A stretch of 64,000 bases of DNA from Marsupella aquatica (Eukaryota; Marchantiophyta): the NCBI GenBank assembly GCA_973895155.1, contig OZ316896.1, forward strand, positions 17,918,001 through 17,982,000. The letters run 5' to 3'. This document shows positions 22,263 to 34,574 of the stretch, piece after piece (positions within the stretch are counted from its first letter, which is position 1; each line of letters begins with the position of its first letter). Position numbers and translations under genes: made by a program. The notes beneath the pieces are model-generated. The model made no database searches and had not been told where the DNA came from. It was given only the letters and a program-made list of their open reading frames with translations.

Positions 22263-23530
22263 GTATTGAGCTAGTTAGAGGATCTCCACTGGTTTGGTGG
22301 CAAACACTCCCCAAACAATGTAAATAGAGGTGTGTTTACATGCATTGAGATGACGCTATCGTTACTGACAGTCCACAACCCAATTTGAAAAGACCCAACC
22401 TGACCTCCATTCCTAAAAAGGGACTCATAGCTTCAAAAGTACTGTCCAAATGGATCTGGATGTATCTGTTTCCCCCTAGTTGATGACCACCTATCTTGCT
22501 AATTTTGATAGTGGACAGTTTGGATTTGGACGACCTCTAAATATTTGGAGACACTGGTTTCTCTCCCTACCAGAAACCCCCAAGCTTTCTCTCCATAGAG
22601 TTCATTTGGCAGTTTAGTGGTGGATGATATGGAGCTCCTTGTAAATCTTTTAGGCCCCACAAGGCCCCACAAAATGTACCCACCCTGTTTGCATGGAGAT
22701 CAGGCGCCATTTATGCTCCAAAAGCCCACTCACTGATCCACTCGCAATCCTCACAGTTCGCCCTTGATTACTTTTTTCGTGTCGAGAGATTTCAACGAAT
22801 GACGTACTGTACTTTTCGTTGGGCCGGATGATTTCTTCCTGGCTGTGATCGAGCAATCGGGCAGCTGAACAGTATTTTTCCCAGCTAGCAACCCATCTCA
22901 GCCCACTCGAGATTCGTTCGCTTCGCTTCGGGCAATTACAAGCCATAGCGTTTCCTCTGCTGGACTCGGTGATGAAACGAAAGCCCACCTTCTGAGGCGA
23001 TCCATGTCCTAAAAGACATTGCCGGATCAGCGATAGGGCTGTTGGAACTTTGCCCCAAATCGCTTGTCTCAAAGAGAAGCGATGAAGTGGTGAATGATGC
23101 GTGCCCTGCCCGGTTGTGAGATAAGAATTGGTTCTCGATCCGTTTCGAGAGAAGGTAGAAGCAGACTCAGTGCCCTTGCAGCTGTACAAGGAATTGCATG
23201 TACAGTGCGCTTTGAGTTCTTGTCTTCGAGGGTCGGCCCGGTGTTTCCGAGGATATGTTTCCAGGATCTACTTTCCTTGCCATCGACCGATCGATCGGGC
23301 TTCGTTGATCCATCAGTATGACTACCATTCTGCGTCAATTGGAGGACGGTGTGAGCTGCGGTGGTGCGAAGGGGTCATTTGACACGTTCCTCGAGTAGGT
23401 ATTGCAAAGAGAGGGAGAGGAGGGAGGGAGGTGGATTCACACATAGGTGAGGTAGGGAGGCAGTGAGGAATCCGGTTTGATCCCCAACGGAGGATTGAGG
23501 GGTGTGCAGCAGTACCAGGCTGTAGATAGA
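22263..23530. other. Upstream region of the PA-domain gene
   Basis: No gene is supported. Open frames on the minus strand at 22650-23338 lack motifs or splice logic. The last few hundred bases should hold the promoter and 5' UTR of the gene that starts at 23531, including a purine-rich stretch (GAGGGAGAGGAGGGAGGGAGG) near 23410. Confidence 0.35.
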
Positions 23531-26170
23531 ATGATGGCTAAGATGTTGCGGAATACCCACTTGTTGCTTCTGGGCCTGCTCTTCGGCCTCTTGCTGCTGT
23601 TTGTCAAGGATGCTGGAGCCACGATTCTCCTGTTCGGGAACCAAACTCTCTCCTTTCCCACTTTGGATGCCAGCTTTAGTAAGTTCCCCACACCCAACCC
23701 CCCTCCTCCTCCTCTGCACCTTTGTGACATAAGAAATGGTTCATTGCTTTCGCTGGGTCGCTGTATGCAGAGAAGGATTGGTGGAGACTGATTATTAATG
23801 GCCGACATTGGAGCTGATTCTATGTCTTTGCCTGTAGAGAAAATTGCCCATAGATCATTTCTCTGTGTAAGAAGAGTCGTTGCCAAAGTTATGAGAGTCA
23901 GAGCTCACGAAATTAGTTCTTCCTGTTTGGAAACTGTTTGAAATGCCCGAAATCTTCTCACTTAGTTGCAGAGATCCGTGTTTGTCAACTTGGGGTAAGA
24001 ATTATGAAACGGAGTCTTATCTCTGATCCTTTTTTTGTGATGCATTTGTGGGAACGACCCATGGAGTTGATTTGTGTAGTTTTTCCGTAGAGCTGTACTG
24101 TACTCATAGTTAGTCTTCGAAATGTTTGTCGATGTCGTTGGGTTCCCTTCTCTTGCTTTAAAGGACAATGCAGCTTGCTTTGTTAAGGCACGCGAGAAAG
24201 TTTTATTGGTCTCCCAGCTGGAAAAGGTGGAAAATCCTATTTCTGATACTTCTGTTTGGATGGACTTCAAGCTTAATAGATGTCACTAAAACTCGAAGGG
24301 CATGCTTAAATTCCCCTCTGCCTGTTTCTTCGTTCCTTTCTGGATTTTCATATCGGTGAGAAGTAGCACAATGACTTTCGCAATACATGCAACTTATCTT
24401 CTGCATGTTTTCTGTGTTGGAGTTTTGCTTTTCGAAAAGGTTGGGGGCCGGTTGCTCATTTTCTCCCAAGGCAGATATTCTGTTGTTCTTTTCTTGAGAG
24501 TTCTCCTGAGTCTTCGCCAGGCGATATCAGAATTATTGTGAGAAGTTCACTAAGGACATTGACAGACAAATTGAATGCAGGACAGTAGTCATAATACTTC
24601 ATTGTCGAAGAGCCTACTTTCTTATTAGTACTGAAAGCAAATAACAATCATCCAGAAAAATTAGGATCCAAACGAAACAAGGCAAAGGTAGACTGTTATG
24701 TTTCAAGTTTCTTGTTTCGCATATGCTCATAACAATTACTTTTCCGTTAATTAGTTCAAATTCATCAAATCCTTGTAATGTTGTCCCTCGATGAAATCGA
24801 AGTTGGTTTCTGATTAGGTGAGCAAGGGAGAGCTATTTTAGTCACTATATATTGAACTTTTGTGTCCTGTGCAGCTCCTCCTATCCCAGAGATAGGCTTA
24901 TATGGCGAAGTTCACGTGGCAGACCCCTTGAATGGATGTTCAGCTTTCGAGGGACCAGTTACAGTCAGCGATGCTTTTGCCGTTGTCGAGCGTGGCGGGT
25001 GCCTCTTCGAGGACAAAGTTCGGAATAGTCAGAATGCAGGATGTGTAGGCACTATCGTCTTTGATAATGAAGAAGATAATCTTGTAACGAGTGAGTTCTG
25101 TGCCTCCTGAATTTTCGTTCTAAGAAGATTGCAAATTGCAATTGCTATTGAACAATGTCCTTCATGTTCTCTTGATCGGTTGAAATTCTGGATCTGAAAA
25201 GGAAGGTGTATTGTGGCGAAGAATCCATTTGCAGTTGTGTATCATCCCAACCATATTGGTGAAGGGTTATTATGATCTGCTTGAGCTAACATCTCATTGT
25301 TCTACTCACAGAGAATTTAATCTAATCGAATTGAGAACCTTTGCAGTGTCAGGTGATGGAGAGGGTATAACAGCATACGCCCTATTTGTGAGCAAGGTAG
25401 CGGGGGAAAGCCTATTGAGTCTGGAAGGAGGAAGTGTATATATTCTACCCGGCAGCAAGAAAACATCGTTTTCTATCAAGTGGTTGATAATATGTGTGTC
25501 TATTATTGTTGTCGTCATAGTCGGAGCACTTGTGCTTGCTCTGTATTGTATTCGGGCACATATCTTAGCTGTGGCTCAGGAGGAAGCCCTTAACGAACAA
25601 CTCCTACAGGATGATGACTACGATATATTAAGTAAGCCTCTCGTTTCCCAAGTATCGATTCATACAGTATTGAAGGGCGGCGTTGTCTAAGATTATGATG
25701 AGCAGCGGTTACAGAAGCTGGGGTCTTGGTCAGCATGATTTCGTTGGTATTCCAAAGTCTTAGCATCTTAAGTCAGTAGTTGAGAAGAATGCTGTAATTC
25801 ATCCCGGGAGCAGAGATGAAAGCTGTAATCCATCCCGCTGTTACTGCAGATAAGACATTACTTCAAGCCAGAAAGGTTATGTTTGTTATGCACATAGCTA
25901 CTGCCCTTAATGTTTCAATTTGGTTGTAAGTTCCGCTGCTGTCAAATACGATGTACCCTTATTTCCGTCCTAGGGAATTCGGCCCATTACCGCTTCTAAC
26001 CTCTATTTGCCTATGTTGTTCTGTTTCACCCTCTTGCAGACCGCGAATTTATTCCTGATGAAGAGGGTCTGAAAGGCGAAGGTGCGACGACAGATATTGA
26101 TGGTGACGATGTGCCTACTAGCGAAGGTCCACCTGAAAGCAATTATACGCTAGAGAATCCAGATAAATAG
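23531..26170 (+). CDS. PA-domain single-pass membrane protein, RMR-like but without RING
   Basis: Inferred exons are 23531-23678, 24875-25090, 25347-25631 and 26040-26170, each junction phase 1, encoding 259 residues. The N-terminus is a signal peptide (MMAKMLRN followed by a leucine-rich core). The central protease-associated domain shows VVERGGCLFEDKVRNSQNAG, then IVFDNEEDNLVT joined across intron 2 to MSGDGEGI and FVSKVAGE. One transmembrane helix follows (about residues 175-200). The cytoplasmic tail is short and acidic and includes QDDDYDIL; YDIL fits a YxxPhi sorting signal. PA-TM proteins such as plant RMRs act as vacuolar sorting receptors and usually carry a cytoplasmic RING-H2; none is present before the TAG. 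The start is the first in-frame ATG before the hydrophobic core. Confidence is good for exons 2-3 and fair for the last exon. A longer isoform using another 3' exon is not excluded, but no RING-coding sequence is seen downstream. Confidence 0.75.
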
Positions 26171-27125
26171 ACTCTATTTTATGGAGTATAAATGTGTAGT
26201 CGATGGCAGATGTGTTTACTGATCCCAGAACACTTGAGGACTAGGGTTGCACAGTACAGGGGTGGGAGACGCTGATTTGTTTGTGAAGTCTTCGTCTCTT
26301 TGTCAACACAAGTCCACACTTTCGCACACACACGTTTACTCTTTTACTCCCTTTCTCTTCAACGTGGCTCTAAAGCTGAGTCAGATCTCGAAGGACAAAA
26401 TCAGGGATCAAGATGATAGCTGGCAGTGTCTAATTAATTAATTCCCAATCAGACTGGGTAATAGTACTTTGTCTGTTCCTGGTCCAATATAGAAATTATG
26501 TCTGGAAATCCTGATACTACAATGCCATAATCTCCCTATGATAGGGTGTTGACATGCTGTTTGGAAGGAACTAGTCAGCTTGGGACTAGAGCGCAATTTC
26601 TGATAGACAGCATTGACCTGCCTGTCACCAGAAGAAATGCAAGAGGCAATTTGGGTTCTCATGGTCCAAATACTTGGGCTAGTGAATTTACTTTGTGTTT
26701 TTCTATCCAGTAGATGACATTGTCAATAAGAAGAAATTATTAATATCTAATACAGGACTCGTTTGGTTGATGACATGTGAACACGAAAATCTGATTTCCA
26801 GGGTTTGCAGTACAATTCTGCTGAGAGAAACTTTGAAGGGAAAAGCTGCATGTTCTAGTTCCTCTCAAGAATGGTTGGTTGCCACAATTGACTATTTGTA
26901 ATGAAATTCCATCACCCTACAAGTGATATTTTGTGGTGAATAAGAAAGAGTCTCAGGACGAAACAGGTGAAGCTTTCCAGCATAAAGGCCAGCCGTCTAA
27001 ACATGACAATTGCCTGGACCATCCAAGTTTTAGAGTCAACTTGCTCCAATCTGAAGTTTGGGTGATTGCATCATCAGATTGATGGGCTTTTCTGTTAGGC
27101 AACTTGTGATGTTGACAGACAGATG
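26171..27125. other. Downstream and intergenic, nothing recognised
   Basis: Probably the 3' UTR of the PA-domain gene, followed by noncoding DNA. No gene is seen. Confidence 0.3.
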
Positions 27126-27129
27126 AGTC

Positions 27130-27290
27130 TCATTGGAACGCTCGTCATCCGCTTTGAACATGCACTATTGTCAAGCTCGTCATCCGCTTTGAACATGCAC
27201 TATTGTCAACAAATTTCAGTGACATTACACCATGCTTTGACCATGCACTTTTATCAACAAATTTCAGTGACATTAGGCCATGCGCAAAGT
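27130..27290 (+). repeat. Two adjacent short tandem duplications
   Basis: CTCGTCATCCGCTTTGAACA is present twice about 36 bp apart, and CAACAAATTTCAGTGACATTA twice about 42 bp apart, each with CATGCACT in between. Noncoding. Confidence 0.7.
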
Positions 27291-27309
27291 AGAGCAATCT
27301 ACCATAGAT

Positions 27310-27525
27310 CTCTCTTTGTGAGTGCCTCCACAGAAGCTTGCCCCCTTAGAGTACATCCTTGTCCCACTTGTAGGATTATATGATCTCTCGTTGTGGGTGC
27401 TAGTGTGCCACTCTTTGTGGGTGCTAGTGTGCCAGTGTGCCTCCACAGAAGCTTGCCCCCTTACATCCCTGTTCCACAGAAGCTTGCCCCCTTAGAGAAC
27501 ATCCCTGTCCCACTTGTAGGATCAG
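27310..27525 (+). repeat. Nested tandem repeat
   Basis: CCACAGAAGCTTGCCCCCTTA occurs three times, TGTGGGTGCTAGTGTGCCA twice in tandem, and CCCACTTGTAGGAT closes two of the units. It is a complex local duplication with no coding potential. Confidence 0.7.
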
Positions 27526-27920
27526 TTACAGCATTAGAAATGGACCATTAGTTCTTGACACATTTGCCTTAGCCATGAACAATAAGTTATCACACTCGAC
27601 ATGGTAACTCGTTTTCCCTTTTTCCTTCTTTTCTTCAGTTTTGGGGTTGCATTTGCCTTTTTTTTTAGTGTTTGACCACTTCAAATCTCTTACGCTATGC
27701 CTTCCCTTCATTGTCTTTATCAGTTATGGTCCTTTCTAATGTGAGGCTGTGTACTTCCAAATCAGGGTGATCTCCTTCCAAACTTGAAAGATGAGCAGGC
27801 CACCAACACTTCGATCAAATGAATTCCCACATTTGGGTTTTCTTTTGCACTCTGCATAGATATAGATCAGCTGTGCGATTGATTAGGGGCCCTGTTATGG
27901 AAAACCAATCCAAACCTATG

Positions 27921-27939
27921 GACACACACACACACACAC
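27921..27939 (+). repeat. (AC)n microsatellite
   Basis: Nineteen bases of uninterrupted AC dinucleotide repeat. Confidence 0.9.
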
Positions 27940-28208
27940 ATATTCTGCTTGGAGTGTACATGCCAGAAAGGGGTCTCCTCCGAGCAGTTTATGCACTCTC
28001 CACACAAGGGTGGTTTCCTATTAGGGTGTCTCAAACTTCAATAAATGGGGACTTTTAGTTGGGCCAAGAGTTTGCAGTGCGGGACACAGCCTCAAAGTGT
28101 GCGATAAGTACACCGAGTTGGCGACCGTATATTTTTGCTGAATGCTTTTTTGTGGATCTCCCACTACTTCTGCAGCTTCTACACCACCTCTCAAAGTTAT
28201 CACCCGCG

Positions 28209-28232
28209 CCCCCCCCCCCCCCCCCCCCCCCC
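28209..28232 (+). repeat. Poly-C tract
   Basis: A run of 24 C, length probably uncertain in the assembly. Frames crossing it give false glycine- or proline-rich peptides. Confidence 0.9.
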
Positions 28233-28374
28233 TTGCTAACTCATGCCACCTCAAACCTTGAAGTTGCAGGACAAAAATGATGCCCAAAAGTACTAGGGTC
28301 ACGGTCAGCAGTATGCGGACACTCATTTTTGTATCTGCCACTTTTTTTCTGTGAATTTGGAGCTGATCAGGACT

Positions 28375-28580
28375 GGATGCAGAAATGAGTTTTATTCTTT
28401 TTCTCTGGGAATTTGTAGCTGATCACAACTGAATGCAGAAAGGAGAGGTTTGAGAGGCACTATGGTACTAATTAACTTACACGCTGGTCCCTGATCACAA
28501 CTGGATGCACTGGATGCAGAAAGGAGAGGTTTGAGAGGCCCTATTGTACTAATTAACTTACACCCTGGTCCCTGCCTCCA
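28375..28580 (+). repeat. ~80-bp direct duplication
   Basis: AGCTGATCA(C/G)(A/G)ACT followed by GATGCAGAAAGGAGAGGTTT, GAGAGGC.CTAT.GTACTAA and TTAACTTACAC.CTGGTCCC occurs twice, with an older partial third copy at the left. Noncoding. Confidence 0.65.
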
Positions 28581-29695
28581 GAGCCTGCCCCCCAGAAAGC
28601 GAGATGAGTACAAAAGCAATAATTGGCAATGAATGAATGTCGCTTCGAGACAAGGATTGGAAAGGACAACAGTCAAAGCGAAGGCAGGACAGCAGAATAC
28701 AGCAGTGATCGAAGCACTGGGTGAAGACAAGCCAGCGTGGTGTTGTCGGTACGGTGGAGTACAAGCGAAGTAAGTAATCCTGAGTGAGGATTACATAGAA
28801 CAGCAGAATCCAACGAGAAACTCCTCCCTCTCAAATTCATTCCCTCTCTGGCGCTCTGCCTCTCTCCCAGTCCCTCCCTCCCTCCCTCCCTTTCCCTTTC
28901 CCTTTTCGTGCTGTTCAATACTTCTATCGTTGGTGCCACGGCGTGCAATCTCGTGGAACCCAGAGTGGCACTGGCTCCACACGCGTCCACATGGCCGCAT
29001 TTCCTGCAAGTGTGAGGTTTCAGTCGCACGGCACCCGACGTGATGCGACTAGATGTAATAAAAGTCAAGCTCACGGATCATGGATCTCCATTGCACGGAG
29101 TTCAGGTGGCCTCCCTGAACGACATTTCTACTCAACTGAACTGAATCCTGGAGAACCGTTTAGAAGAGGGAAACAGTTAATCTGTGTCTGTTCAAAATTT
29201 GTACCGGGAGTTATCCAGTTTCGCTCGAGGTGAACTGGTGAAGGGAAGGAAAGGACTGAGAGCCCAGATTCATAACTGTGAATTGTAATTCGTCGTTTTG
29301 CGAATTGAAGGTAGGCAGGCAGGCAGGCAGGGTAGAGGGAGAAACCAGCTGATCTCTCTGAACTGACCTCGGAAGAGAAAATCCGTTCAGCGGTGGAAAG
29401 CCGGTTGTTGAGCTGGATTGCTTTGCCAGAGTAGTCATTCTCGCTCGAGGTGACGGAGAGAGAGTTGAAGGAGTTGTCGTTGTTGGTAGCAAGTGAGGAA
29501 AGAAGAATTGAAGGACAGAATTCGGAGTTGAGGAAGGGATTGGCTAGTTGTGGAAAGGAAGGATCGAAGGGTCTCTGGTTCTAGTGAGGAACCAAGGTAG
29601 AAATCAGTGCAGGAACGGATTGTTTAGTTTTGGAAACGAAGGATCAAAGTTTGGTTACAGGAAACGAAGGATCGGACTAGAGCATAGTAGTGGAG
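28581..29695. other. Upstream region of the AAA-ATPase gene
   Basis: It contains pyrimidine-rich simple sequence near 28860-28910 (CCTCCCTCCCTCCC, then CCCTTT units) and a (GGCA)n stretch near 29312. The purine-rich stretch at 29440-29695 is likely 5' UTR. No gene is recognised on either strand. Confidence 0.4.
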
Positions 29696-31643
29696 ATGAG
29701 AGAGCTATGGAGTTGGATGGGCACAGCCTTGGCACTTACAGGGATCTTGAGAGGATTGCTACCAGCCGAGTACCGAGATTTCTTTTCTGGGTTCTTGCTT
29801 AAATGGATTAACTTCCTGTCCCCTTTCGCTTACTTTGTCATCCCGGAGTTTGAAGGTGCAAACCTGAACGAGCTCTACTCATCGGTTCAGAGCTACTTGA
29901 GCACCAAGACCGCAACCGGAGCTATGGTCTCGAATTTGTGTCAACCCAAGAATGCCAAAACGATCACCTTCTCTCTGGCGAATGATCAGCGAGTTCTGGA
30001 CACATTCGATGGCGTGAATGTGGAATGGAGGCATCTTACACAGGAGAGGAAGAACGCGAACATAGCGGTTTCGAATGACCCTAACAACGATGAGAAGAGG
30101 TCTTTCAAGCTGAGAGTGCATCGATCTCAGAAGGAGCAGATCTTAGCAGGCTACTTTAGTCACATTTCAGCTCGAGCGAAGACTATCCAAAGAGAGAATC
30201 GTGATCTTCAGCTGTATACTAATAACAAAAACAACAGGTCACGGGGCAAAGCTTGGGAGGCTGTGCCATTCTTGCATCCTGCCAGCTTTGAAAGTCTGGC
30301 TCTGGACCCCGTTCTCAAATCTCAGATTGTCGAGGATTTGGACGAATTTGTGGAAGGGGAAGAGTTCTACCGCCGCGTCGGTAAGGCGTGGAAGAGGGGC
30401 TACTTGCTATTTGGACCACCAGGCACAGGTGAGAGATCTGGACGCTTGTCTGTTACTTTGCAAAACAGAATTTGTCTACCGTGAGAGAAGTTTTCTATGT
30501 CCTATGTTCAGTGATTTGTGAATGACTGAGTCGTAGGAATGAACAGTTTTCAAGGTTAAGCTATAATGAATTACATGATCCCCTCCTTCTCCTCTCGTCT
30601 CTGGTTTAGGGTGCGAGGAAAGGGGAGAGAGAATGTATGCATGAATGAATGAATCCCCTCATTCACGTCCTGTTCCAGCCAGACCTTACATGATTAGTTG
30701 TCCCATTCCAGGATTGTCGTCACATATGTGCTTGCTGCTGCTAAAACTTTGCCCCAAAATTGCATTTCAACTCCGTTTGTATCGACGACTTTTGATGGTG
30801 GAGTGTTATTCCCAATTTCTGACAATCGTTGCTTGTTGACGTGCTTATGAATGTGCAGGAAAGAGCAGTATGATAGCGGCCATTGCCAACAAATTGCGCT
30901 ATGATGTATACGACCTGGAGTTGACAGAGGTGGAGTCCAACGCCGACTTGAGGAAGCTTCTGCTTCAGACCTCGAATAAGTCTATAATTGTGATCGAAGA
31001 CATCGATTGTTCACTAGACCTCTCTGGCCAACGGCAGCAGGGTGGTAAGAGAAAGGAGAAAGCAGAAGAATTTCCTGAACAGCAGCAGTTACTAACTGCA
31101 AAGTCGGCGAGGGAAGATACAAGCAGGGTGACCCTCTCTGGGCTGCTCAACTTCACTGATGGGTTATGGTCATCATGTGGATCGGAGCGTATCTTCATCT
31201 TCACAACTAACTTTGTTTCAAAGCTCGACCCGGCGTTGCTGCGCCCGGGACGCATGGACATGCACATAAGTCTCAGCTACTGTACATTCCTGGCATTCAA
31301 GGTTCTAGCCAAGAACTTTCTGCAAATCAAGGATCACCGCCTCTTTCCACAAGTGGAGAGTGAGATGGAAGGGTGTCCCATCACTCCAGCCGAAGTGGCA
31401 GAAATTCTGACAAAAAACAAGCGGAGTGATGACCTAGCTCTCGAGAGTTTGATTGAGGCCTTCCGACTTCGCAAATTGGAGCCTCCTCCCATGGAAGAGG
31501 AGCCTGAACTTTATACAGAAGAAGTAGATCAGAAGTCAGGTTCAGATCTGAGACAGAATTCCATGGAGAAGATATTGAGACCCAGGAGACTCGAGGGTAG
31601 AGGTAATCGTGGGGGCGGCCGAGGATTCCGAGGAACGCAGTGA
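29696..31643 (+). CDS. BCS1-like AAA-ATPase (AATP/HSR4-type)
   Basis: Two exons, 29696-30428 and 30859-31643, phase 1, give 505 residues, the usual length for this family. Residues 1-40 include a hydrophobic anchor (MRELWSWMGTALALTG). An AAA-associated N-terminal domain follows. The intron falls inside the Walker A codons: GPPGTGKSS (about 240-248) is split as ACAG/GAAAG. Walker B is IIVIEDIDCS; the sensor-region segment FIFTTNF and RPGRMDMHI (arginine finger/ISS region) are intact, so it should hydrolyse ATP. The C-terminus is basic and Gly/Arg-rich (GRGNRGGGRGFRG). Plant members sit in mitochondrial or ER membranes and are linked to stress and pathogen responses; substrates are poorly known. 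The start ATG is the one directly before RELWSW; a GTG two codons upstream is not used. Calling is confident. Confidence 0.92.
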
Positions 31644-32034
31644 TGGATGTATGTCAGCAGAGACTTGTAGCACTTGAAGTCCATCTCTGTCTGAATTCTG
31701 ATCATTCTCTGGAATGAGGAGGCCAAGTTTTTGAACGTTGGATATGTATGCTTTTTCGAGATTTCCAATCGCGAGGTGTAAAAATCACCTGCTGGACACT
31801 TATAGCAGAGAAAAGTTTCGTTTCAACAAGTTTTTTCAATGTAGAAGGAAAGGGTTTTATCTGCCATGGACGGGAAAGGCTACAAAATGGCAGCAAAATT
31901 CGTTTTGGACAGAAGTCCACTTTTGATATAGAACTCGACCTCATCCACTGACCTTGTAAGAGGATTGCTCACAGGTCTGATAATCCATGGGTCAGGAAAC
32001 ATCTGCAACCGGAGAATCACGAATCTATGTGCTC

Positions 32035-32181
32035 CGAGTCTTGGGAATACGATGACAGCGTTAGAAATTTGTAGAGTCTTGGGATACGATTACAGCGTTA
32101 GCAATTTGTAGAGTCTTGGGATACGATTACAGCGTTAGCAATTTGTAGAGTCTTGGGATACGATTACAGCGTTAGCAATTT
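32035..32181 (+). repeat. 37-bp tandem repeat, four copies
   Basis: Three identical units start at 32071, 32108 and 32145 (GTAGAGTCTTGGGATACGAT...), and a diverged fourth precedes them at 32035. They lie about 400 bp after the AAA-ATPase stop, perhaps within or just beyond its 3' UTR. Confidence 0.9.
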
Positions 32182-34566
32182 GTAGAAAAGGTTTTGTAAA
32201 AAATTGACGACCAATTGAAGTCTTTCAAATTATAAAGTAAATGGTCATATCATTCGTTTGTCATGGCATCTCCAGCTGTGGCCTTCATCTATGATCTCCG
32301 AGTATTGCATGTGCCAACTGGAACATCGAATGCAATACGCAATTTTGGACGGACAGGATTACAGAATCTGTGATCTGTCCCAATGTTATCCGAGATGATG
32401 AGTTCTACTTTCTTTGCACTGTCCACATCGAAACTACCATTTTGATGGCTTTGTTAAGGTCTACAATTCAGCTGCATGTACTTTGCATTGTCAGCATTTT
32501 TAAGGTCTAAAATTCGGCTGCAAACAAATTCTCCACATCGGAATTCCCATAAAATCCAGCTGCAAACAGATTGTCCACATCTCAACTACCATAAAATTAA
32601 CCGGCAAACACCGGGTTGATTTGACAAACGGCCCAATGCTCTCATGCTCAGTGTATTTTGATGTTACAGCCATCAACTTGCCTAGCAAACATTGAGAAAC
32701 TGTGAATGGTAAATTTTTAAGCAAACTGGACATAGGTTTCGAAGGAAGTACTTTCAAGCACTCGAGCTGCATTTTTGAAAGGTTAAACGAAAATTTGCCA
32801 GTCATCAAGAAAAAGGTAAGAGGCTCGACAAATTGTAAAAAAGACTCCTGAAACTTAGGAGATCGACAGTGCAAAAATTTAAAATACTCCTGAAACTTTG
32901 GACATTGATAGTCCAAAGTTTTATAAAAATGTCAGTCTACATTTATAAAACAGGAAAAAAACAAAGTACTTTGAAAGGGCCAAATAGTAGAAACACCCAA
33001 AACGGAAAAGGTGGTGGAATTGCAGAGTGACAAATGTCATACTCTGCCCTTTGAGAGGATTTGCGCTAAAGTGACTTCTTAACCCCTCTCCAAAGTTGGA
33101 TTAGATTGGGAGGCATGTAGCTACTTGGTGTGGACCACATGTAATCCGGACAGCTCTCCTTTTTAATAAGGCAACTTTTTATTCTTTATAATGACTTTTA
33201 TCCAACTTTTATCCCCTCTGTGAGTGATTGACAATGTCGAACTCTATTTTAGTCTAGTACTGTAACTCTTGTACTGTAGCTCTCAACTTAGCGAATCCAA
33301 AAATATAACTTACAAAGGAAACAAACTGGTTATGGAAAAAACTCTTTCAAAACCAAATTCTATGATCAGTTTTAATAAAGGTGCCTGTATCCAAACTGGT
33401 CAGCATTTACAGTTTTTTTGCAAAACTCTCTTACTAAAATGACAGCAATGTTAGTGAATCTTTTTTCTGATGTGGAAAGGGAGCAAAACCCCAATTTACT
33501 TTCAATTTTTCCTATTTATTACAGCCACCTTTTAAGGTCATATCAAAATATTATTATACAAGAGTTGTCAATCCTGGCCCACTCTCACTTCACTTTAGAC
33601 CAAATCGAACCTCTCAACTTTCCTCACATATCTTATCTCAACTTCTATGACCCTACGTGCAATCCATGCAACCCAAACACACCGCCACCTTTCAGCCCCC
33701 AATTCGATCTTTCCCTGTTTGGCTTAGCTTTTGGAATCAATGTGGAGGGTTTCTCCCTGCCGCAGGTTTCCTTTGCATGCTGGATAAATGCAATGGCCAC
33801 GTTTCCGTCCCCCTTTAAAAATACAAAATAAGCTGCCTACCTCGGTACAGTAGCTCTTTAGGACTCTCACTCCACATCTGATGAGTTTAGCAGTTTGGAT
33901 TCCCTAGTGCCATCCCAGTTTGCAAAGGACCTGAGCCAAACAATACTTAGTTTTCATTATAAGAAACAACGCTAGGCCAGAATGTTATTCTCCTATGATT
34001 TTTCAATATTCAATTTTAAAAATAGTGTATACACTGAAGAGTCAGTGTTTACTTACACCAGGAGGCTTAGCATACTCAGGACCAGGGACGAAATGAAAGT
34101 AAATTCAGGAGTGGAGACCAGGGGGCAAAGAAAATAGACCAAAGAGGGGACAGGGAACTTCTTGGGTGGGTGAAAGAAAGTATGGTAGGAGGGGGGAGAA
34201 CAACAATTGTGAGTTTGGGCGCAGGGCAATGTAGAGAAATGCATGATTGAAAAGCCATGAAAATTAATTTGAATACTCAGTGCAAATAAAAAATCACCCC
34301 AAGAGCCAGCCTGAGAGAGGCCCAGGGCAAAGAAGAATCCCACCCCCCATACAAGGGGACAAAACAGAACACTCTTAGAGCCCACCCCAGAAAACCTCTC
34401 CCTAAAGGAAAATCTAAAAAAATAGTAATTTTGTCCTCCCAAAAACCCATCAATCTTCTTTTGTCTAACAAAACACTGATTGGAGATGAAAATGGAATAT
34501 TGAAAAAAGAAACCTAGAAAACAGAATGGCCAGCTTGTGTTGCGCTTTTCTAGGGTAATCTCCAGG
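32182..34566. other. Intergenic, nothing recognised
   Basis: Around 32470-32620 a phrase like CAAACA(A/G)ATT(C/G)TCCACATC.(G/A)AA recurs two to three times. An open frame of 137 codons (33418-33831) has no motif and no good start, so it is not called. Confidence 0.35.
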
Positions 34567-34574
34567 CACACAGT

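Noticed and set aside
22650-23338. Open frames of 179 and 89 codons on the minus strand
   Set aside because: No family pattern or splice logic; they lie in the presumed promoter region of the PA-domain gene.
25211-25346. In-frame upstream extension of the third exon of the PA-domain gene
   Set aside because: Joining at 25347 rebuilds the PA motif LVT-MSGDGEGI in phase 1; the upstream extension would interrupt it.
33418-33831. 137-codon open frame
   Set aside because: No ATG at a sensible place, no motif, ordinary AT-rich composition.
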